This document shows, piece by piece, positions 1-4,657 of a stretch of DNA of 5,512 bases (positions are counted from its first letter, which is position 1; every line of letters starts with the position of its first letter). The stretch lies in NCBI GenBank assembly GCA_013334735.1, contig JAAXXA010000228.1, positions 1 to 5,512 on the forward strand, in the 5' to 3' direction. The position numbers and the translations under genes are program-made. Origin of the DNA: Bacteroidota bacterium (lineage in GTDB: Bacteria; Bacteroidota; Bacteroidia; Bacteroidales; CG2-30-32-10). The notes beneath the pieces were generated by a model that did not search any database, was not told where the DNA came from, and was given only the letters and a program-made list of their open reading frames with translations.

Positions 1-571
1 TTCCTTTTACGGTAAGGTTCCCGGAAGTGGCAGTCCCTGAAAAATAAACAATCACAGCATTTGTTGCACCAACTATATATGCTCCCGTTCCTGAATAAGA
101 CCATATATAATTTGTGGCTCCTGAAATGGCAGGAACAGAATACAAAACTGCATTTTGCCCCGGACAAACAGTAGTTGTACCGCTAATCGTTCCTGCTGCT
201 GTAGGTGCATTTTTGCACAAACATGATATAGACTGCCATGCATTGCCGTAATATATCTCAACACAATTAGTAGTCGTATTAAATATCTGGAGACCGCTAG
301 CAGGATTGACAGGTCTTTTTAAAGTACTCATTCGTGGTATAAGAAGCCCCTGACTTGTAATATTTGAAGTAGTGTCAGATTGAATGTCAAGTATTGCCGA
401 ATTAGCAGCAGAGTCGCCGGTAACATTGATAGCTACGCCTTGAGAAAAGGAGCTAAAAGTGCACATCGATAGGCTCAATGTAAGAAAAAGTGAAGAGTGA
501 AGAGTGAAAAGAATCAATGCAATACATTTTGTAATGTGATAACTAAAACTAATTATTTTTTTTGTTTTCAT
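1..571 (-). CDS. Exported modular surface protein, N-terminal 190 residues (partial, runs off left edge)
   Basis: The reading frame is open from the ATG at 571 to the window edge, giving 190 codons without a stop. Residues 1-44 form a long signal peptide: basic start MKTKKI, hydrophobic stretch about 17-35, and probable cleavage near ...SSFSQ. Residues 44-115 match the N-terminal region of the upstream gene at 657-2687: QGVAIN-TG at 44-52, A-LDIQ at 59-64, GLLIPRM at 75-81, and an IF-NTTTNCVEIYYGNAWQ segment near 96-113. This pattern (GVAIN, LDI, LLIPRM, YNT, YYG-W) is common in Bacteroidota surface proteins and phage tail-fibre-like proteins. From about 122 a PKD-like beta domain begins (TISGTTTVCPGQ, then YSVPAISGATNYIWSYSGTG). 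It lies 85 bp downstream of the 676-residue paralogue, so co-transcription is possible. No Shine-Dalgarno is seen; the leader is A-rich. The C-terminal half, and any sorting domain, is not visible. Coding status is firm; role in adhesion or surface display is inferred. Confidence 0.88.
   Translation of the reverse strand, partial: MKTKKIISFSYHITKCIALILFTLHSSLFLTLSLSMCTFSSFSQGVAINVTGDSAANSAILDIQSDTTSNITSQGLLIPRMSTLKRPVNPASGLQIFNTTTNCVEIYYGNAWQSISCLCKNAPTAAGTISGTTTVCPGQNAVLYSVPAISGATNYIWSYSGTGAYIVGATNAVIVYFSGTATSGNLTVKG
489..509 (-). repeat. Three 7-bp tandem repeats in signal-peptide coding region (unit AGTGAAG on + strand)
   Basis: On the plus strand AGTGAAG occurs at 489-495 and 496-502, followed by AGTGAAA at 503-509. 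On the coding strand this reads as CTTCACT units and encodes about residues 21-28 (LFTLHSSL) of the signal peptide's hydrophobic core. The unit differs from that in the paralogue at 2621-2662, but the period and the place in the gene are the same. Confidence 0.8.
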
Positions 572-656
572 GATTTCTTATTTTATTATGCTAAAGAATA
601 ATCCAATTTCTATATTAATCACACAGGTCGTTAAAACAGATTTTCTAATTTATTTT

Positions 657-2687
657 TTAAAATGGATATTGCAAACCAGCACCACTGTTGTATAGTGTTG
701 TTACTTCTGTTGCTGTTAGTGCACGAGACCAAATGCCGACTTCATCAAAACTAACTGTATGTAAATAAGTACTCGAATTATTATAGGCGCCTAAAGAAAC
801 ATAAGTACTACCTAAAATTGGTGTTGCTGAAAGAGTAACAGCTCCTAATATGCTACCATTATGATACAAGGTATAAGTAGTTCCGGAACCAGGATATGTA
901 AGTACTACATGATACCATGTATTTGTAGCGATTGTTGAAACAGCTATAGCGGTTGCTACACATCCGATATCAACAGAGTAATGCGTAGCATCATCTATTT
1001 TTAGAGCAAGATGATAACCAGTACACGCAGCTGTTCCGAAATCAACCAAATATATACCACTAGGTGAACTGGATTTATACCATAGAGACATTGAGCAAGC
1101 TCCTGAACCTGTTGGCAATCCTGTTGGACTTGCTTTACCCAACCATTGATTTGTTCCGTTAAAATTAACACCATTACTTATTTCACCAGTAGAATATGTG
1201 GCTGTACCATTATTCGTTAGTGTATTTAACCCTACTGCATCTGTAGCATTACCATTTGCTTCATCGAGTTTCCAATATGAAACCAGATTAAGCGCTATAT
1301 TCATCGTTGTACTTGTAATAGTATTTGAACTGCTTCCATTTCCGCAACTATTAACCGCTTTTATACGATAATAATAAGCTGTTCCTGATGATAATCCTGT
1401 AATATTGTAAGTAAGAACAGCCCCTACATTTAAACCATTATATGTTCCTGCAAAAGATGCAAAATTGCTTACCGTTGAAACATCAAGCAGGTAACTTGTA
1501 GCTCCGGAAACTGTATTCCAGTTTGCGGTAATACGTGTTGAGCCGACTGCTGTTGCTGCTGTTGCCGTGGGAGTAGCCGGTAAAGGATTTACCGTTACTG
1601 TTGTGGATGCTGCTGATGATGTTCCGCATCCGGTTGCTGTTACGCTAATTGTTGCTGTGCCTGAAAAAGCGGCATTCCATGTAACAGTTCCTGTTGTTCC
1701 TGTACCCGATATAGTATTGCCTGTGCCTGTTATAGACCAGTTATAACTGGTGGCGTTTGTAGCAGAAGTAGTGTAGGTAGTATTAGCGCTTCCCTGACAA
1801 ATAGTTGATGCTGAAGGGGTCGGAGTACTTGGTGTGCCAATTGTTGGGGTTACATTTACTGTTGTAGATGCCGCAGACGATGTCCCACAACCATTTGCTG
1901 TTACACTAACTGTAGCTGTACCTGAAAAACCGGGAGCCCATGTTACAGTTCCTGTCGTTCCTGTGCCTGATATTGTATTCCCAGTGCCTGTTACAGTCCA
2001 GTTATAGCTGGTGGCGTTAGTAGCAAAAGTAGTATAGCCGGTATTTGAGCTTCCCTGACAAATAGTTGATGCCGATGGCGTTGGCGTATTTGGCGTGCCT
2101 ACTGCAGGAATTAATGTTACAGCTAAAGTACTTGCATTGCTCATTCCGCAATTATTTATCGCCACTACACACACATTACCTGCATTGGTTCCAAAGGTTA
2201 CGGTAATGCTATATGTTCCTGCGCCAGCAGTAATTGTAGCTCCAGCTGGCAATTTCCAGCTATAAGAAGTTGCTTCGCTTACTGCTGCAACCGAATATGT
2301 AATTCCTGCCTGATTTGCGCAAACAGAATTAGAGCCGGTTATTGCACCGGGTGTACCTAAAGTATTATTTGGGTTTGTGTTTAAACTTACCCATTGCGTG
2401 CCATCATAGTACTGGAAATTATGACAATCGGTATTGTAAATAAGCAGTGATTCAGGATCAGGAGGTGTAGTAGTTGCTGTTATAGCATCGCGCTCTGATG
2501 TTGTCATGCGCGGGATAAGCAGCCCTCCTTTAGTACTCATACCTGATGCGTTAATATCTAGCAATGCTTTGTCATTGGCAGCATTGCCTGTAGTGTTAAT
2601 GGCTACACCCTGAGAAGAACAGTTAAAAGTTGAAAGTTGAAAGTATAAAGTTAAAAGTGCAAATAAAAAGATTGATATTTTTTTCAT
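657..2687 (-). CDS. Exported multidomain surface protein: tail-fibre-like N-terminus, PKD-like repeats, FN3, C-terminal LamG
   Basis: A complete 676-residue frame starting ATG-AAA-AAA-ATA at 2687. Residues 1-25 are a signal peptide ending CSSQ. Residues 26-101 hold the region shared with the gene at 1-571 (QGVAIN-TG, ALLDIN, GGLLIPRMTTSER, LLIYNTD, YYDGTQWV). Residues 111-196 are a PKD-like domain (YSVAAVSEATSYSWKLPAGA, then CVVAINNCG). Residues 197-283 and 284-370 are two tandem copies of an 87-residue PKD/Ig-like unit. Residues about 371-463 resemble fibronectin type III (SYLLDVSTVSNF, YYYRIKAVNSCG). Residues 464-676 form a LamG/concanavalin-like jelly roll (YWKLDEANGN, GVNFNGTNQWL, SMSLWYKSS, WYHVVLTY, LYHNG, FDEVGIWSRALTATEV). 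LamG folds often bind glycans or proteins, so an adhesive or carbohydrate-binding role is inferred; no catalytic motif is visible. The protein ends right after LamG (GLQYPF) with no T9SS sorting domain, so its export route beyond the inner membrane is unclear. The middle is very rich in Thr, Ser, Ala and Asn. Confidence 0.93.
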   Translation of the reverse strand: MKKISIFLFALLTLYFQLSTFNCSSQGVAINTTGNAANDKALLDINASGMSTKGGLLIPRMTTSERDAITATTTPPDPESLLIYNTDCHNFQYYDGTQWVSLNTNPNNTLGTPGAITGSNSVCANQAGITYSVAAVSEATSYSWKLPAGATITAGAGTYSITVTFGTNAGNVCVVAINNCGMSNASTLAVTLIPAVGTPNTPTPSASTICQGSSNTGYTTFATNATSYNWTVTGTGNTISGTGTTGTVTWAPGFSGTATVSVTANGCGTSSAASTTVNVTPTIGTPSTPTPSASTICQGSANTTYTTSATNATSYNWSITGTGNTISGTGTTGTVTWNAAFSGTATISVTATGCGTSSAASTTVTVNPLPATPTATAATAVGSTRITANWNTVSGATSYLLDVSTVSNFASFAGTYNGLNVGAVLTYNITGLSSGTAYYYRIKAVNSCGNGSSSNTITSTTMNIALNLVSYWKLDEANGNATDAVGLNTLTNNGTATYSTGEISNGVNFNGTNQWLGKASPTGLPTGSGACSMSLWYKSSSPSGIYLVDFGTAACTGYHLALKIDDATHYSVDIGCVATAIAVSTIATNTWYHVVLTYPGSGTTYTLYHNGSILGAVTLSATPILGSTYVSLGAYNNSSTYLHTVSFDEVGIWSRALTATEVTTLYNSGAGLQYPF
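1578..2099 (-). repeat. Tandem 261-bp in-gene duplication (two 87-residue PKD/Ig-like units)
   Basis: Copy one spans 2099-1839 (residues 197-283) and copy two 1838-1578 (residues 284-370). Both open with GTP-TPTPSASTICQGS and share NATSYNW, TGTGNTISGTGTTGTVTW, FSGTAT and GCGTSSAASTTV. By hand count 72 of 87 residues are identical. Many differences at the DNA level are silent, which suggests an old duplication kept under protein-level selection rather than a recent copy. Each unit has two cysteines, in TICQG and GCG, possibly a disulfide pair. Confidence 0.9.
2621..2662 (-). repeat. Six consecutive 7-bp repeats (AGTNNAA on + strand) in signal-peptide coding region
   Basis: Read on the plus strand the heptads are AGTTAAA (2621), AGTTGAA (2628), AGTTGAA (2635), AGTATAA (2642), AGTTAAA (2649) and AGTGCAA (2656). 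All six fit AGTNNAA and two neighbours are identical. On the coding strand they encode about residues 9-23 (FALLTLYFQLSTFNC), the hydrophobic core and end of the signal peptide. A perfect array of the central unit would encode the cycle FQLSTFN in any frame. Confidence 0.85.
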
Positions 2688-2710
2688 GTTGTCATAAGGT
2701 TTTATAATTC

Positions 2711-2775
2711 TAATAAAAATTAATTCGCTCTCTCAGTTTGTTTCATATTAGAAGGCGAATTTGTTATATTTATTA
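2711..2775. repeat. Interrupted inverted repeat in upstream region (AATTCGC / GCGAATT)
   Basis: AATTCGC at 2722-2728 pairs with GCGAATT at 2755-2761 across 26 bases. Further out TAATAAAAA (2711-2719) pairs with TATTTATTA (2767-2775) at 8 of 9 positions. The structure starts 24 bp upstream of the start codon at 2687. It could be a 5' leader hairpin, a regulator site or chance in AT-rich DNA; the GC-containing inner arms are the more convincing part. Confidence 0.4.
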
Positions 2776-2804
2776 ATTTGTATAGTTTTTATTCAGTCCT
2801 ATGC

Positions 2805-2839
2805 AACCACTCGTAAAGCTTAGGGCGGTGGTTTAGGGC
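2805..2839. repeat. G-rich patch with TTAGGGC direct repeat and AACCAC/GTGGTT hairpin
   Basis: TTAGGGC occurs at 2820-2826 and 2833-2839, a period of 13 bp. AACCAC at 2805-2810 pairs with GTGGTT at 2828-2833 around a 17-base loop. The patch stands out from the AT-rich spacer by composition. No T-tract follows on either strand, so it does not look like a standard intrinsic terminator. Function unknown. Confidence 0.35.
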
Positions 2840-2918
2840 AGGTTTTGGTTATGTATTTTAAGGCAAAGTATAAAAAAATAAATTTCGATATTATATGCAA
2901 ATACAGGAATAAATATTT

Positions 2919-3284
2919 TTATAAATTTGTTAAAGTCAGAACAACAGTAGCCTCTTTCATTTCTTTTTTAATATTTGGATAAATCCAATATTTACCCGGT
3001 TTTAAAATAACAGTAATTACTTTAGGATCGTTAGGTGTATAGTAATTATAAATAGGTTTTGCATATCCTTCCTTTTCAATCCAAAATCCATCATTATTTC
3101 CGCTTACTGCTGTTATTGTTGCAGCTTGCGCAAGTACTAAGGGAACACATATAAGTTCTCCGTTTTTATTTGCAACTCCTTGTGTTTGTTTACCAGATAG
3201 AGTTTGTGTTTGTGAAAATCCATAAAGCGATAAAAACAATATTTGAATAATTACAATTGCCGAAATTTTCATATTTTTTTTCAT
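2919..3284 (-). CDS. Small exported beta-rich protein of unknown function (121 aa)
   Basis: A complete frame opening MKKNMKIS. Residues about 6-24 are a hydrophobic signal sequence (ISAIVIIQILFLSLYGFSQ) with likely cleavage beside SQ; there is no lipobox cysteine, so it looks secreted rather than lipid-anchored. The mature part is about 97 residues with one cysteine (ICVPLV) and alternating beta-strand-like stretches: AATITAVSG near 54-62, KVITVILKPGKYWIYP near 88-103 and ATVVLTLTNL at the end. The PGKYWIYP turn recalls small beta-sandwich domains such as the pre-peptidase C-terminal type, but I do not recognise the family. ATG at 3284 was chosen; a second in-frame ATG at 3272 (residue 5) is equally possible. 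It lies 105 bp after the T9SS-sorted protein gene and 231 bp before the LamG gene. No T9SS sorting domain is present, so a periplasmic place is possible. Confidence 0.85.
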   Translation of the reverse strand: MKKNMKISAIVIIQILFLSLYGFSQTQTLSGKQTQGVANKNGELICVPLVLAQAATITAVSGNNDGFWIEKEGYAKPIYNYYTPNDPKVITVILKPGKYWIYPNIKKEMKEATVVLTLTNL

Positions 3285-3389
3285 ATTTTTTTATTTTATT
3301 AATTAATTTTTAGCCCTTGATTCTCATTATTTATTATTGGATGTTTATATGGTATAATTAACTTTAAAACTCTATAACTTTTTACTCAT

Positions 3390-3623
3390 CTAATCTTTAA
3401 ACAATTTTTTTACAAAAGTTTTTTCTTCGTTATTTATTTTAATAATGTAAACTCCTTTTGTAAGAGTTGAAATATTTATTTTTGTAATATTCTGTTCAGC
3501 TTGCTGCTGTATTAACAATTGCCCATTGAGATTAAAAATTGAAACTATTTCTTTATTCGGTAAAACGGAATTGTCAATAATAACATAATCTTTTGCAGGG
3601 GAAGGATAAATATTTAAACCTTC
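3390..3623 (-). other. T9SS type A sorting domain (residues 263-339) plus stop
   Basis: The segment holds the three conserved blocks of the family: IYPSPAKDYVIID (variant of the usual IYPNPA), IFNLNGQLL and KGVYIIKI, followed by a lysine-rich end. The Asn-to-Ser change in the first block is a mild deviation. This is the only sorting domain visible in the window. Confidence 0.93.
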
Positions 3624-4409
3624 ATTATTATCAATATCTTTTATGTCAACAAAGCATTCTATTATTGCAAATTCAGGAGAAAACCCAAAAACATAACCTT
3701 GAGGAATATCGGTGTTTGCAGGGTTTGAACCGGATATTTTATACCCTGAGCCCGGAAGAGAGCCGCCTGTATTAAGTGAAGGGTCAACTGTAAATGAAAG
3801 GGTGTGATCACTAACAGGTGCATTTGTTAAGATGCTTAAAGCAGTAATGTTTTGATGCCATTGAAGCTGTATATTATTTGTCCAACCGCCGTCAGGCAAT
3901 GAGGGTACACCTCCGCTTACCGACCAGTTAAGTGTTATTTGCTGTGATGGAGTTGCATCTAAACAAATTGGCGAAGGCGCTGAAATAGAAACATTAAGAG
4001 TGGGTAATTGGCTCATGTAAAACCAAGGGGATATTGTCCATGGAGAATTTTGTAAACCTTGTCCGCAAAATGTAAGCGTGTATTTAGCTCCGTCATTATA
4101 TGGAGAGCTGGGATTAAAGCTGAAATTCATTGTACTTCCCGATCCGCTTTGCGACATAACTATAGGTAAACCGTTTTCGTCAGCGAGCCAGATATTATAA
4201 TTTAACCCGTTGAGATCTGAAGTGTTAATATAAACCTTTGCATAATTTGGATTGTTCATTTGCCAGAATTTATACCCTTGAAGTATGGCTGTTTGTGTAG
4301 TACCTCCATCAGTTGATACATAAAATGTGCATGATGGATTTGTTGAAAATGATGAATTAATTAAAAAAATGAATAAGAAACAATTTGTTAAAAAGTAATT
4401 TTTTTTCAT
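3390..4409 (-). CDS. Secreted protein with T9SS type A C-terminal sorting domain (339 aa)
   Basis: A complete frame beginning MKKNYFLTN. Residues 1-22 are a signal peptide (FLFIFLINSSFS, cleavage near FS-T). Residues 23-255 form a beta-rich region with many Asn, Ser, Pro and aromatic residues and no family I recognise; two halves may exist, 25-135 and 136-255, the second opening TLNVSISAPSPICLD. Residues 263-339 are a typical type A sorting domain: LNIYPSPAKDYVIID, EIVSIFNLNGQLL, then TLTKGVYIIKI and the basic end KTFVKKLFKD. In known T9SS cargo this domain directs passage through the outer membrane and is then removed, with attachment to the surface or release. The sorting domain is well supported; the function of the mature part is unknown. 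Upstream is a 248-bp spacer with a MITE-like element, so this gene probably has its own promoter. Confidence 0.95.
   Translation of the reverse strand: MKKNYFLTNCFLFIFLINSSFSTNPSCTFYVSTDGGTTQTAILQGYKFWQMNNPNYAKVYINTSDLNGLNYNIWLADENGLPIVMSQSGSGSTMNFSFNPSSPYNDGAKYTLTFCGQGLQNSPWTISPWFYMSQLPTLNVSISAPSPICLDATPSQQITLNWSVSGGVPSLPDGGWTNNIQLQWHQNITALSILTNAPVSDHTLSFTVDPSLNTGGSLPGSGYKISGSNPANTDIPQGYVFGFSPEFAIIECFVDIKDIDNNEGLNIYPSPAKDYVIIDNSVLPNKEIVSIFNLNGQLLIQQQAEQNITKINISTLTKGVYIIKINNEEKTFVKKLFKD
4109..4409 (-). other. N-terminal part of the T9SS cargo: signal peptide and first beta-rich segment
   Basis: Residues 1-22 are the signal peptide. The segment up to about residue 100 includes CTFYVSTDGGTTQTAILQG and YNIWLADENGLP, an Ig-like or jelly-roll-like strand pattern. 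The phrasing (strand, DENG turn, strand) suggests a small beta-sandwich, but no named family is claimed. Confidence 0.4.
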
Positions 4410-4411
4410 AT

Positions 4412-4428
4412 TTGGTAAGTGTTGGTAA
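4412..4428 (-). promoter_or_regulatory. Direct repeat TTACCAA, 10-bp period, just upstream of start codon
   Basis: TTGGTAA at 4412-4418 and 4422-4428 on the plus strand read as two TTACCAA copies on the coding strand, one helical turn apart and ending 2 bases before the start codon at 4409. This could be a regulator site or leader element affecting translation, or chance. No protein is known to match it. Confidence 0.3.
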
Positions 4429-4451
4429 TTAATACAAAATCAAATTATAAT

Positions 4452-4574
4452 ACCGATTGCATATATGTATTAGTCCAATCTAACATTAAGCAGATTTGAC
4501 TTAACATCTATTGCATCGGCATTACCATTGTAATTTAAAAATAGCCTTTGGACTATTTTATAAATACAATCGGT
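4452..4574. mobile_element. Candidate MITE: 123-bp element with 28-bp imperfect terminal inverted repeats and TAAT flanks
   Basis: The left arm 4452-4479 (ACCGATTGCATATATG...) and the reverse complement of the right arm 4547-4574 (...TACAATCGGT) agree at 22 of 28 positions without gaps; the outer eight bases ACCGATTG/CAATCGGT match perfectly. TAAT lies directly outside both ends (4448-4451 and 4575-4578), as expected for a 4-bp target duplication, though AT-rich flanks weaken this. The 67-bp interior codes for no transposase and holds two small hairpins: TTAAG/CTTAA at 4486-4504 and ATTAC/GTAAT at 4521-4534. Size and form fit a non-autonomous miniature element or a structured intergenic repeat; a terminator is less likely given the long interior. 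It lies 42 bp upstream of the start codon at 4409. Confidence 0.5.
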
Positions 4575-4657
4575 TAATATAAGCAAAAATACAAAAAAAA
4601 TAATTTCCAAAAACACCCCGATAAATTATACAATGAGTTTTATTTACAAATTATAGC

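Larger units (their letters stand above)
2688..2918 (-). other. 231-bp intergenic spacer upstream of the LamG protein gene
   Basis: This AT-rich spacer separates the stop of the small exported protein gene from the start at 2687 and probably carries a promoter for the downstream gene. I found no exact match to the Bacteroidota promoter consensus (TAnnTTTG with an upstream TTG) and no clear intrinsic terminator with a U-tract. It does hold an inverted repeat near 2711-2775 and a G-rich patch near 2805-2839, listed separately. No plausible start-to-stop frame of useful length was seen. Confidence 0.6.
4410..4657. other. 248-bp intergenic spacer between DUF2341 protein and T9SS cargo genes
   Basis: The spacer holds the inverted-repeat element at 4452-4574 and a 10-bp-period direct repeat at 4412-4428. 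On the minus strand TATAAT at 4449-4444 followed by TTG resembles a promoter -10 region, but spacing to a -35 element is poor and it misses the Bacteroidota TAnnTTTG consensus by one base, so it is only a weak candidate. A T-rich run at about 4588-4600 (minus strand) lacks a clear hairpin before it. Confidence 0.55.

Noticed and set aside
73..264. 63-codon minus-strand frame
   Set aside because: It overlaps the partial surface protein gene at 1-571 in a different frame; the latter has a signal peptide and recognisable domains, the former has none.
572..656. Terminator or promoter in the 85-bp spacer between the paralogues
   Set aside because: No GC-containing hairpin with T-tract and no consensus promoter could be seen.
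2425..2446. ACAATCGGT in the LamG gene matching the end of the inverted-repeat element
   Set aside because: Only nine bases match, in a coding region with intact domain sequence and no second arm nearby; treated as chance.
2820..2839. TTAGGGC copies as a telomere-like or CRISPR-like repeat
   Set aside because: There are only two copies, 13 bp apart, with no spacer-repeat regularity.
3593..3775. 60-codon plus-strand frame
   Set aside because: It lies antisense inside the well-supported T9SS cargo gene and its peptide shows no domain or signal.
4444..4449. TATAAT on the minus strand as a promoter for the T9SS cargo gene
   Set aside because: No -35 partner at proper spacing and the Bacteroidota sigma factor prefers TAnnTTTG, which is missed by one base; kept only as a weak remark.
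4452..4574. Intrinsic terminator for the DUF2341 gene
   Set aside because: The arms are separated by 67 bases, contain mismatches, and no T-tract follows the structure in the direction of transcription.
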